Under the pieces are notes generated by a model, which ran no database searches, was not told the DNA's origin, and saw only the letters and a list, made by a program, of their open reading frames with translations. From Clitoria ternatea (taxonomy: Eukaryota; Streptophyta; Magnoliopsida; Fabales; Fabaceae), in the NCBI GenBank assembly GCA_037962975.1, contig CM075669.1, positions 106,470,501 to 106,534,500 of the forward strand: a stretch of 64,000 nucleotides of DNA. The letters run 5' to 3'. Shown piece after piece: positions 22,439 through 34,560 of this stretch. Within the stretch, counting starts at the first letter, position 1. Every line of letters begins with the position of its first letter. Position numbers and translations under genes: made by a program.

Positions 22439-25400
22439 TGTAACACCCTAAATTTTAAAATAAAGAATTAATTAAGGAAATAAATATTGAATGATTGTAT
22501 GTGGGATTAATAAATGTCCCAAAATATTGAGATTAATTAAATTTAGATTTTATGGATTATTTGTAATTTGTTGAGGCTGTATAAGTTGAAATTATGCCCA
22601 ATTAAAATATAGGTGTCGGACCAAGTATCTCCGATTGGGATGATAATGGTTAGGGCTGTTGAGGATATTGTTGGAATCCGAATATGTATTCGGAATAATT
22701 TTTGGATAAAGTATTGAACCCAAACAGAGATCCTGTTTGGATCAAAACGGAGGCAATTAAGTGAGGGGATTAATTTAAAATGCAAACTCCCTACTTTTCT
22801 CTTCTCTTTCATGTTGCATACTCTTCTTCTCCTTCTATATTATCTCCTTTTCACTCTTCTTATTTCCACTCATCTTCTTCTTCCAAAAACCCTAAGCAAA
22901 AGGTGGTACCCATTTCCCCTCTCTCATTTTTGTTTTCTTAGAGTAAGAAGGAGGAGCATGGAGTTTGAACTCCCTTTCTTTCCCTCTCTCATTTTCGTGG
23001 TCTTCCCTCATTCTTGAAACTCACCTTTCTTGGCTTGAGGTAAGATGCTCTCATCATTTTTCATGAGCTTAAAACCACGGCTATGGGTTCTTAAGGTTTT
23101 GAGAGGGCAATGCGTATGGGGATGATGGTGGAATGCATTTAATATGTAAATCCATTAGGTGGGTGACATTAATGAGAGATATAAAAGGATATTTATGGGT
23201 GGATGCATATGGTAAGGGAGATGATGGAAAAATAATGAGCATTTGTTGGGTTGTTGGGTTATTTCATGAAAACCCTAACCCTAGGATTTAGGGGAAATGT
23301 AAAATATGAATGGAGAAGCATTTATTGTGTTAGATAATTGTTATTGGTGAGGTGAAATAATGTTATTAATGGTGAATGGCCATTAATGAAGCTTAATAGT
23401 TGATGATGGTTATTAGGAACCATCAATGTGGGAACCCATTAATGGGTTTGATATTAATAAAGCATAATAATGAATTTGGACACCTAACCCATGGTGGTTA
23501 TGGTGGAATTAATAAAATAAACGAGGTTTGAGAATTTAAAGTGATATAAACACCAAGTAAATGAATATGAATATTAAGTCTTGGTGGTTTAAATGGAAAA
23601 ATTGATTATGTGGTATAATGTAATGTAGGAAACAACCCCATTGACGAGGCGGGACAATCGGACCGCGTTGATTACTACTTCTCTTGAGGTAGAAGGGGGT
23701 AACTATTCTAAATGCATGATTTCATCCATTGATGATGTGAAAATATGTATATATGATTGTGTTTGATGAATGCTTGGGTGGATGATGTGATGATTTCATG
23801 ATTTGAGTGCATTTAGAATGATTGATGTTATGTGGCATGTGTTTGGGATGATGAATATGATATTATGTTGAACATGTTGATGAAATATGTCATGATGGTT
23901 TGAGACCATGTTTTTAATTTAAATTAATGATGTGAAATATCTTAAATATGTATATATGAATTGATAAATGTGATTGCCATTAACTATTGTTAAGTATAAG
24001 TCCAACGAGGGTTGGTAAAGATTGAGGATGTTGAGAATGTTGAAATCCACTAAGTGGTAGTGGTGAATGGTTGATTGTAGAGTGGCATTGGGATGCATAG
24101 TGTGAGAATACACTTGATTTGCATTACATTGCCTCGAGGGCATATCATACACTGTCTATGTGGAATGTCAGGGGTTCCACTAGGCGGGCCCAGTGGGAGG
24201 GCGACCCAGTGCACAGGTGTATTGTTGTATTTCCCTAGTGATTCTGGGAATCACGAAGCTGTCCATAATTTGGTGACGAGGCACCCTATGTGGCGGGCCC
24301 AATGGGCGGGCGGCTCTGTGATGAGCAAGTTACCTCGGTGTCCGACGGGGCACGACTCTCTCAATGTGTGTTCGGGAGGGGCCCGTAGCACTTGTGGCAA
24401 GTAAGGTCATGATTATAGATCCGTAAGTCACGGGGTGACTAGTGCTACAGATGGGCGAGAGCGGTTGAGGTATATATGTACACAATTTTTCTACTACAGT
24501 AGGGGCATAGCAGCACACCTATGCTTGTCCCATATTTAGTATGTTGTTGTTTCCCACAGTCAGATCCGCATTTGATGAAAATTCCTTTGTGCATATGCAT
24601 TAGCTATAAGAGCATTTGCATATAGCCGGAGATATGCCTAGTTGAAAGCCCATGGTGGCGATGGATGATTAAGAAATAAAGAGGAAAGAATTGTGGTACT
24701 AACACTATGTGTATGATGGTGTTATTGAGAATACCAATGACTTGAATATGTGTGTTGTGGTTATATTTCGTGAGTATGTAATATGTTACTATGAGTGATA
24801 TAGTATGCAAATGAGACTATGATGTTTCTTGTGAAATGTATCGTATGTGAGCATGTACGGATAACATCATAATGTATGACTTTGATACATTTGGATTATG
24901 TTACTCACCTCCTAGTTGCCATTTTTAAGGTTGATGTAGGTATAATATAAATCCTACTCTTTTGGAGGTCGAGCATTGGAGAAGGCAAATATGAAAGGAT
25001 TGTGGAAGAGTCTTGGCCGACATATATATTCATTTTGTGTAGCATATAGTGTGTATATGCTTATTTTGTAATTAATTGATGATAGTTGATTTTGGAGGTC
25101 ATATAGGAAAATGAGACCCTTGTGTGTATGGCTTATTTTCATTAATGACCTTGATAATGTATGGATGATATAAATGATGTGACATGCTGTTAAAATTGAT
25201 GAATGAATGGATATTCATACATAATTTGGATTTTATAAAGCATATGAGATGATAAGTTTGATTTTGATATGATTAACGAATTAGAATGGAAATTATTGAG
25301 TATGAATGCTTGAGACAAGTTTTAAATACTTAGTATGATGTATGTGATGTGTTGAATTTGATCAATTTTGCTCGAGCGAAATGAGGGCAGTGAGGTTCTG

Positions 25401-25912
25401 TCCCTTTTTTGCTCAAGCGAGCTTGCCTCGCTTAAGCGAGTGAGCGTAATTTCGATTCTGGAGCATTTTCGCTCACGCTCGCTTGCCTCGCTCAAGCGAC
25501 CCCCGTGGATCTCGCTTAAGCAAGATGAGGACTCGCTCAAACGAGTTCCCCTGATCCTAGTTTTTTTATTTTTTTGGCTTCTTTGTTCTATTTTCTTGTT
25601 TGCTTTGGAATCCTTATATCACAGAAATGATATTATTATTATTATTTTAGATTTCTAATATTTATAAATTGATAAGGCATCTTTTATCCTTTTTTGTGTG
25701 TATTTCATTAACTCATAAATTCTGCCTTTCCCTTGTGACGGTCTCGAGTCTGATCATCCAAGAAGCACTCTGATACCTTCTCATATCTTTATATATGAGA
25801 CAGGTTATTAAATGATTCGGGGTAATTACTTAATATTTTATATAATCGATTCCTTCTACTTATAATTATTTTTAAATCGCGAAAAATTTACCCCTATTTT
25901 CAGGGTGTTACA
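22439..25912 (+). mobile_element. Solo LTR, gypsy family A (3,474 bp)
   Basis: The LTR begins TGTAACACCC and ends GGGTGTTACA, a perfect 10-bp terminal inverted repeat. It is flanked by the 5-bp direct repeat CCTTC (22434-22438 and 25913-25917). No internal region is present, so it is a solo LTR left by recombination between two LTRs. The first 320 bp match, in inverse orientation, the 5' end of the LARD LTR (44955-45281). The last 170 bp match the inverse of the LTR-B end at 53271-53450. It contains a T/C-rich leader ending in GAGGTAAGA (GT at 23040) and a CTCAAGCGA box array. Confidence 0.92.
25371..25545. repeat. CTCAAGCGA box array in LTR-A
   Basis: Boxes start near 25371, 25412, 25431, 25472, 25491, 25515 and 25536 (spacings 41, 19, 41, 19, 24, 21). 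The core is CTYAAGCGA, the inner part of the palindrome TCGCTTAAGCGA. The homologous LTR-B lacks the array and about 390 bp around it. Confidence 0.8.
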
Positions 25913-25917
25913 CCTTC

Positions 25918-26213
25918 TGTTATATTTTCCTTGTCATAGAGCGATACCCTTTGAGGCCTATAACTTAAGAAACTTGTCCACCTTAAAATTTCATGGTCAA
26001 CAAAGATAAGAACAATTCTTAGTTAAATAAATTTTGTAAGCTTAAGATAATTTAATTCATAATAATGAAATCTTTATTTTAAGTTCTGCAAAACTTGAAA
26101 TTTTTCCATCGAACTTCACCTGAAGAACCTATTTTGAATAATTCCAAAGTTCAATCAAATAATTTACAAGGAGCTATAACAAAATAAACCAAGTCTTTGT
26201 TTTACCAAAATCT
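25918..26213 (-). mobile_element. Continuation of the interrupted Tekay-like LTR
   Basis: This is the DNA on the far side of the LTR-A insertion and should be the rest of the 21039 LTR. The exact right end was not identified. AT-rich, no ORF. Confidence 0.4.
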
Positions 26214-27300
26214 TGTTAGGGAATCCCTAGTGCATAAGCAGCGGAAATACAAGAATTCTCATTGGACTTGCAAAACTTTGTGTTTCAAAGCATAAGACAA
26301 ACATCAAATTTATTAAGCATTTTAGGATTACCTCTTGAAAAAAATCAAAGTAGTCCTAGCTTCGTCCTTTAGGAGTCCACACGAGTGTTCCTACCAGAAA
26401 CGCTACACCTTCCAAATGCTAGTTTGAGGCGTGTAGCTTTTGTAACTTTTGCGTATTTTGTGTCTCTTTTTTGGGTGAACCGTCCATGAGAATCTTATGC
26501 TTTATTTATAGGCTTAGGTTTAACCTAATTTGTTCTCTCTAAAGAGTGGGCTCCTTACTAATTCTAAATGAGTTAGGCCCAATAGTTTTATTTTAGTCTA
26601 ACTAAAATAAAACATTTTCTGATGGACTTATTTTATGTGTGTGACCTTATAGGTAAAATACTCGGTCATATTAATAATAAACTATTTTATTATTAATATA
26701 AAATAAGAGCGTCATCTAGCAATGCATTATTTTGTCTGAATATTATTTAATATCAATATAACCTATAAGTGATAATTATTTTATATCTTTGTTCCTTTTG
26801 TCACGATATCCTAATTGGGGCCAAGACATGGTCGCGTCATCCTTGTACAACCCAATTTATTTTACTTGATACCAAAGTAGACTTTATAAAAATAAATATC
26901 CAATATTTATTCTTTCTAGCATGGCCATGTATTTCCTTAATCTCGCTCCATCAAGTGGCCTATAGATATCACTCCTGTTACATAGGAGAGACAAATCCTA
27001 TTTACATCACTCATATCCCTCTGCATAATTTTTTCATTGCCTAATCACAACTTTTATAGTCCTCTTTTTATGGAAGACGTTTGATTATATTAAAACAACA
27101 AACTCCTTATGTAGGAATCGTAGTGACTTCAGGTTGAAGGACTACATATACCATTATCACATAGAGAATCGTTTATGACATTCATGTAACAATCCATACA
27201 ACATTCTCATGGTGGGTCTGTGTGGTACATCATTACTCTTAATGTGTACCCATGTGAAGACTTGATATCATCTATATCCATGATCTGTGAGATCAGACCA
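26214..27300 (-). mobile_element. LTR-like block, probably copia-type
   Basis: It starts TGTTAGGGAATCCC. A CTATAAATAAAG TATA box on the minus strand lies near 26500, with about 800 bp of putative U3 to its right and about 290 bp to its left. The right part (CTCATGGTGGGTCTGTGTGG, GATCTGTGAGATCAGACCA) is a sequence type I recall from copia LTRs. No target duplication was found, so it may be truncated. It has no coding domain. Confidence 0.4.
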
Positions 27301-30029
27301 CTATAACTTTTTGGGGTTTAGACAACGCCAATTTTGTCAACGGTCATAAAACTGTTACTGTAGTGTGGTTAAGGCTACGATTTTTACCCGTACATGATTT
27401 TGCAAATTTTTGAATGGGTAACATAGCTTACCACTATTTTCTTATATGAGACAACGATTTTTAACTGTAATAGTATTGAAGGTTACGAGTTTTCAAGCAT
27501 TGATAGATAAACATGACTTTTTTCTTGTTGCCATTTAATATTCTAAATGGGTCACGACTAAACCGTTCCCTAATACAAGCTTGTGAAAAAATAAAAACTC
27601 CTGGTAGTTTTTTATTGGGTTACTGATTAATATAACTAAATATTTGTTAAAATATTCCTTATTATTACACTAAAATGTTAAAACCCCAAATCAGATATTG
27701 AAATCTAAAAACCTAAAACCTATAATTTTAATCTTCTTTGTTTCCCCCTTCTCTGGAACTCTAATCCACCCCACAAAAGACACTGCGCATGCAGTAGAAG
27801 CAAAGGAGGTGGAAGCTTGTTTTGGCTTTCAACTCTTGTAGTACACTCTTCGTGACCTGTTTCCACTCTGTTCCACTTTGTTCCACCACTCCGATAAGTA
27901 CGCAATCAGACCCAGAGAAGGTATATGTCTCCACCCTTTATCATTATTATTCTATAAAAATAAAGTTGTTGTGTATAGTGTTAAAACACGAGGTAAGAAC
28001 CAGTTTGTATTTGCATGTCATATGAACAACCCGAGAAGAGTTAGAAATTTCATTAATAGTTGTTGGTTCATGTTTTGCGTGGGATATTGAGCACAAAATT
28101 GACCATTTAGCGCATTCATATTTATATTCATTAGGATGCTGTTGAAGCATATTAAGAATACTCTGTGCTAAAATTTTCCTTTGGACCTGAAGTTTTGTTT
28201 AAAACCCGAGATTGGTGATTCTTTCTCTGTGCTTCGCTCCAGTACCTTTATTGCATGTTTTGCCTCTGATCCTAGCTTTTAATTTAGAACAAATGTTCTT
28301 CTTAACTCCTCTAATATATGTGATATGTCTTGTATTAAATAAATTTCAACTATATGATTCTAGAAAGTTTTAATTACAACTATGCTCTCATGTACTGCCT
28401 TCCTTTCCATGCTTTTCAACTAATCTCCATTTCATTAAATAGAATTTTGATCCACTACTTAATATTACAAAGCTATCAATAACATAAATATAAAGATGAA
28501 AAATCAAGAGACAATAAGGATATTTAAACTTTAAGAAAAAGAAAAAAAATAATGCTAGAAAATAATCTAATAAGCACATATCCAATAACAAAATATCAAA
28601 TAGAATGAAAATGGAGCGGAACTGTTACTCAACAAGCATATTTGATAGCTTACGGGTAATCAATAACGATGTTACCAAAAGTTTCTGCATAATTGATTAT
28701 CTAGCAACAAAGAGGAAGCATTAGTATCAACATAGTATATTTATATCTTCAATTTAATTCATATCAAATTCTCAAATTCCCAGGAGGATCAACTATTGAG
28801 TCCAAATTCTAAGTTTGAAAATATTTGTTCTTAATTAGTGATTCCTTATCCAATAGTTTTTTTAGGCATCAATCCAAAAAGCTTATGTCATACATGAATG
28901 TAAAACAAAAAATGGCATTGATTCTGTCTTCTCAGCAGTATGATGATTTTCATGAAATCTAGTTGGTTAGTTCAAATTCTCAATGACAATTGATTTGTAT
29001 AAGAAGAGATAATATCCAAACCCAAACTTATGTGATTGTATATTAGTTATGTATATTTTATTTTCTAGTAGTTTGTTTTTTACCTATTAATCATTAGCCT
29101 TACATTCTAGATACTTGTCATAAAAACTAATTACAATCTTCTTTCCCATTAATATTATAATGAATAAAACACAATTCATAAAAGTGGAATGTAAGGCACT
29201 GCTGACAAGTAATAAACAGGAAACAGATAAGAAATGATCAAGAAGTCAAGTAGACTCTACCTTTCTGGTTCCCACTTAGGTTCTTTAGATTTTAACCCAT
29301 CTTGTCCTGCCCTCCAAGTGTTAGGCCCTGATTTCATCACAAGTATTAGTCTAACCATAAAAAACTATTAAACTGTTTTAATTTTTAATAAAAGGGAAAT
29401 ATAGAGAAGTTCAAACCTTTGCTTGATATTCCTTAGGAATTCCACTTCTCCTTTTTTCCATTTTTGTTATCATGAAATTTATGCTCTTGGAATCTGCATA
29501 AACAGGACAACAAGTGTAATCAATATGAAATTTATGCTCTTGAAAACACCTTTGCCTATAATTTCAATTTTAAGGTTCAAAAGCAAATGGTAATCATCAT
29601 GCTTAATTGCAAATGTCTTGCAAAATATATATGTATATACACACTTTAGGGAAGTTAGAGTTATATTAGAAGGTAATCTTTCCTATATTAATACTTATTG
29701 TTCAGTTATATTCTCAATTACTGTATTTATATTTAAAAAATTATTTATACTTAAAACATAAAACATTATTTATATTTAAAAATAAAGTAATTAACTAATA
29801 AAAATGAAAACATTATTTATATTTAAAACATAAAACACGGTATATAATACTTATCATTCTTTATATAATTGACAACATTCAATATAATATATATTAGATA
29901 TTTTTAGTCATAAAGTAAATTCTATACATTGTTAAGAATTATAAAGTTATCAAAGATTATATATAAATATCCTTTATTTGACAAGTTAAGAACTGAATCA
30001 CATGAAGGTGATGTCCAAATAGCTGTGAG
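27301..30029. other. Unassigned AT-rich sequence with exon-like blocks
   Basis: 27300-27540 holds repeated words (GACAACG, AACTGT) like a DNA-transposon subterminal region, without clear ends. 27640-28090 is T/C-rich and leader-like on the plus strand. Two short minus-strand stretches near 29257-29325 and 29417-29495 look like exons bounded by AG and GT. The rest is AT-rich with no signal. Confidence 0.35.
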
Positions 30030-32558
30030 TGTCACACCCCAGTTTCCTAGATCCGAATCCCGATGTAATCAAGATAAACAATTAATAAAAATACAGGTAA
30101 ATTTTTCATGTTTAGAATACTTCCAAAATACCTAAACGATTACATCAAGACCCAAACCACAGAAATCCGAAGAGTAAGATTTAAGAAATTATAACTGGAT
30201 CGCAAGATACACATCCCATATGTGTATACAAAAATATTAAAGTTTACAGCGGAAGAAGAATATGTATACAGGGCACCCGCCTAGTCCCATATATGAAGAT
30301 ATGAAAAAGGGCTCAACAAAGCATGTAAATACGTAACATGTGTCTATTAGGCCACAACCAACCTCATATATAAATCATATGCATGCATTCAAAACTGTAA
30401 GTAACCTCTGCATGGGGTATTAATCATCAATTGGGAATATGGACTATCCACTTTCTAACATTCATACACCTCATATGCCTCAATTTTACATGTATTTATA
30501 CAGCACACATCTCCAATAATCATATCCTGCTATTGACCTCATTCATTCACCAATTCAATATCAATTCAAATATCTCTAACACCTATACACACCACCAAGG
30601 TCAATTTCACAAGTATTTATCAAATCATTCATTTACATATGAAGCATACATCCATAATATGCAATACAAAAGTTGGATATATATATATATACATATCCAT
30701 AAGCCACTATTGATCAACATCAACATACACAATTCAATCATTACATCATGTTTAACAATCTTTGTTGTCCAAGGCATTCCATTACCACTATTTACCTTCT
30801 CCAAAAAGCTTTATCTCAAAACACATCCTCATCCTATGATATTCCTGCATCACAATGCTAAAAAGGAGACAACATGGGAGAGTGAGTTATACATTCAAAA
30901 TAACGAATTTAAATACATTGTGATCATGTGTACATGCATATAAGTAACATGTTGGCTTTGCAATAAAATCATCAATTTATCAAATAATCATCATCAAGAT
31001 ATCCTTTTAGGTATACAAGTCCCATTATACTTAATTCATAGCAAGCACATACACATTCACATTGCCTTCATCATCATGGGCTATCACAATTGTTCATCAT
31101 TAATTCTTTTCATCTTGAATCACTTATTACTCTCAAGAGGTTATCATCTCTCTTGGGTTCATCTCCATCTCAAATGCCATGTACCTATGGCTAATTCATA
31201 TGTCACACTGTTTAATGCATATGCATGGATCCATTTCACATCACCCATGTGTACATGGTTTCTCAAGTGATTGCAACCACTTATAATCAATCACACATAT
31301 GTCCCTCACATAAGGGTCCATTTTCGTAGAATCTCGTAGGATCTTTCATTATGATCGCAACCACATCTTAATCATTCTCATATTGGTTTCCCTCCACGCA
31401 TGGGGTACTACCCTTATAGTCTCATAAGACCATTGTCATTTCAATACACTGGTGATCATAACCACCTTTATCATTTCAATCTATCATGTGATCGCAACCA
31501 CAGACTTATTCCCCCATGCATAGGGTACTCAATCTCATAGAATCCCACAGGATCCTTGTAATTTCAACATACTCGTGATTGAACCTACATTCATCAATCT
31601 CAACATATTGGTGATCGTAACCACCCTTATTCATTCATATATTGGTTTCCCGCCAAGCATGAGGTACTACCCTGATATAGTCTTGCAAGACGTCCATCAT
31701 TGTGATCACAACCACATATTCAATGCTATGCTATGCATGCCATGAATGCAATAATGCAATAATGCATATGTCAAATCTTAACCTTGCAAGGATTTCTCAC
31801 CCTCTCACTTAGGGGTATATTCTATGTTTAGTTTTACAGTTACTGGTACGCATCCAACTGCAAAGCCCCTCAAGGAATACCATTCATATAGTTTGCATTA
31901 CAATAGCTGATCATTCACATCATCATCAATCCACGCATGGAGATCAAAAGCATAACAATCATCATAGCATTAATCCACGCATGGAAACCAACAAGGTATT
32001 TCACAACATATATTTATAAGTAACTATCTTAACTCACATATACAAGTCATTATTTGCATCCACCACAATGGCGCCATACTCATCAATAATATCAATCACT
32101 ACTTATTTAAGGGTATGTTCAACAATAATATCCCTTTTTATTCAACATCATTATTCATCATTCAACATGTATGGTATCATCCACTTATAATCATCATCAA
32201 CATTATTTCCAATTCATTATTTTATAATAGCTTGTTGCCATTCCATTGTCCCCTCATTAGTTTCATCATCATTCAAGGCGTGTTATATTACCATATCATT
32301 TACTTTTCATTATCAATCATCATGTCATATCATTAGAGGTGGAACATTCATATTTTCATAACATGATTTAGGCATATACATATTTTGTCAATACCTTAGA
32401 TCAACATCAAACATCACTAAAACACACCATAATCATATACGTGGCGCCTAAGTCCTTTGATTAATCACACTTCCCATATATATAAATATGAAAAAAGATA
32501 TGAGAAAAGTTTATTTTTAGTCTTAGAAATAGTGGGACATGTCATAAATATCCCCTAT
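30030..32558 (-). mobile_element. LARD 3' LTR, outer part
   Basis: It starts TGTCACACCCC and matches 47793-50312 throughout with visible substitutions and small indels, suggesting an insertion much older than the Sirevirus inside it. The 170-residue plus-strand ORF at 30431-30943 has only a broken counterpart in the other LTR copy. Ends at the Sirevirus target duplication CCTAT (32554-32558). Confidence 0.85.
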
Positions 32559-33338
32559 TGTTGTTCAAGTGGCCTCAATACTCAAGAGGGGGGGTGAATT
32601 GAGTTTTAAAACTTTTGATTGGAATACCTTTGAAATTGATTTTTATAACCAAGTTTGTGAGATTATGCAAGTGAAACAGAATGGAGGATAACAAGCAATG
32701 CACTATAATGAGAAATGTTGCTGAAGCAATTTACCAAACACTTGGTGTGCAATATTAGAGATATAACAAATTAAGCAAGTTCAAGTATGCTCCTCTCAAC
32801 CAATCAATACCAATCAACAAATATGCAGTAAATGAAAGTAAAAGAGTAAGGAAGAGAAGCTTGCAAACCGATATAACGAGTTCCACCCAATCCGGTGTAC
32901 GTCTCGCCTCTAAGCAACCCACTTAGAGGATTTCCACTATTGTAGATTAGAGATACAACTTTGAGCAATTGCGGCTTCCTAGTGTCCCACACTCAAGAAC
33001 CCAATCCTCACAAGTATAAGGGCAACCCACCCAATCTCTCAATCTCACAATATCCCAAAGGTTGAATCCTCAACCTTTGTAACCACTCAACCTAGAGTGA
33101 ACAACCACTCAACCTAGAGTGAATAACTTGTGTTTGGTGTTTGTTTACAATCAATACACTCTCTCAATAGAGCAGATATACAAATGAAAAGCTCTCACAA
33201 CTTCTAACTCTCAAGATGAGAGGATATACAAGTGAAGTATAAGATACAAGAAATAGGCTTACAAAGCACAAAATAGAGCTAAGGATTTGTTGCTTCTTGG
33301 TTCTTGTTGGGTGCTCTTTGTGCTTGTGTTCTTCTTCC

Positions 33339-33345
33339 ATTTATA
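33339..33345 (-). promoter_or_regulatory. TATA box of Sirevirus 1 LTR
   Basis: TATAAAT on the minus strand, 119 bp downstream in sense of the nearest TAATCGATTA box. The partner LTR has it at 41924-41930. Confidence 0.6.
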
Positions 33346-33464
33346 GAGCCATGATAGCAGTTGAGGTGTGCCCTAGTTCATCATAGCCGTTGCACTTAGT
33401 GGAAATTTGAAGAATAATGGAGACATGACCTGGTTTCCCACTTAAATCTGTTTTTCCACTAGCG

Positions 33465-33869
33465 TAATCGATTACATCCTCGCGTTGTAATCGATTAGCT
33501 TCAAGTCAGAGACTTCCTAATCGATTATTTCACTTCCTCTAATCGATTAGCATCTGTACCTGATGCATTTAATTAGATTTCGCATCTGCCTAATCAATTA
33601 GACTGTCTTGCAATCGATTACCTTAAATTCTAGTGGCTTCCTAATCGATTGTGTGGTTCCCTTAATCGATTAGCTTTCATACCTGATGCATTTTGTCCCA
33701 TTTCTGATTGTTGTAATCGATTAGTTTCTGGTGTATAATCGATTACCTTAATTCCAGTGTGTACCTAATCGATTATTTGTCTTCCTAATCGATTAGCTTT
33801 CATACCTGATGCAATTTCTTCCAAAACAGAAAGCTCCTAATCGATTAGCATCTATGGCCTAATCGATTA
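33465..33869. repeat. TAATCGATTA box array, 3' LTR of Sirevirus 1
   Basis: Fourteen boxes start at 33465, 33486, 33516, 33538, 33590, 33611, 33640, 33661, 33714, 33736, 33766, 33785, 33838 and 33860, with a few one-base variants. Spacings are 21, 30, 22, 52, 21, 29, 21, 53, 22, 30, 19, 53, 22: pairs about 21 bp apart separated by about 30 or 52 bp. A four-box unit of about 124 bp is repeated in tandem. Confidence 0.92.
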
Positions 33870-33988
33870 GCTTCGCTGTTACTTCAATTCTGATTTCATG
33901 TCTTTGTTTTTGCATCGGTTTCTTCAAGAGTGCTTGTCATTATCAAAATCTTTGCACATCTTTGGACCTGTTAACATATTCAAACACA

Positions 33989-34408
33989 TTCTCCCCCTTT
34001 TTGATGATGACAACTATGTTCATCTCTTGAGGGTTGTTAGTTTAAATAATGTAGACTTATCTTTTATCTTTTTGCAAAAACAACTCTGCTACATTATCTC
34101 TTTTTCAAATAGCAGATGACCAATTTCAAAAATCAGAGTAATCACATTCAGCAGCCAATGTCTTATCTCATTTTATCTATTGTCTATTATCTCTTATCTA
34201 TAACTCTCCCCCTATCAAAAGGAATTTATCAAACAGATAATATTTTTCAAATTTTGTTAACAAAGCATCTATTATCCATATTCTTAGTAACAGAGCATAT
34301 TCAAAATTGTAGTGTCAGAGCATCTATCAATATTATCCATATTTACTTATCCAAATTTTTGTATCAGAGCATTATCCAACATATGAACATATATTCTTCT
34401 CCCCCTTT
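33989..34408 (-). other. Polypurine tracts of Sirevirus 1
   Basis: The primary tract AAAAAGGGGGAGAA (33989-34002) abuts the 3' LTR. Two further purine tracts on the minus strand lie upstream: AGGGGGAG (34205-34212) and CAAAGGGGGAGAA (about 34396-34408). Multiple tracts upstream of the 3' LTR are a described Sirevirus trait. The purine tract primes plus-strand DNA synthesis. Between them the sequence is AT-rich and non-coding. Confidence 0.75.
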
Positions 34409-34560
34409 GTAATCATCAAAAATAATTAGAGCAGTGAAGAGAAATAATATAAACTGAAATAAGATACTTTTATTGAATTGAAAAAAATGGGAAATACAAG
34501 AAGTAAAATTATTCAAAATTCAGAAAACAACCAACAGCTAAACAAAACATAACTAAAAAT

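Larger units (their letters stand above)
32559..33988 (-). mobile_element. Sirevirus 1, 3' LTR
   Basis: 1,430 bp, the same length as its partner. In sense order: start TGTGTTTGAATATG, array of 14 TAATCGATTA boxes (33869 down to 33465), TATAAAT (33339-33345), then about 780 bp of R/U5 with the GAGGGGGGGTGAATTGAG tract near the 3' end. The 62-residue ORF seen in both LTRs is broken by stops in the second Sirevirus, so I do not call it a gene. Confidence 0.95.

Noticed and set aside
27822..28090. Overlapping ORFs on both strands as a host gene
   Set aside because: Short, mutually overlapping, not extendable by plausible exons, and no recognised motif; kept only as unassigned sequence.
30431..30943. 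170-residue plus-strand ORF in the LARD LTR with a counterpart at 48192-48620
   Set aside because: Similarity is explained by LTR homology; the counterpart is truncated and frame-shifted, and composition is that of AT-rich repeat DNA.
32804..32992. 62-residue ORF identical or nearly so in both Sirevirus 1 LTRs (also 41389-41577)
   Set aside because: LTRs are nearly identical, so conservation is trivial; the second Sirevirus has stops in the same stretch.
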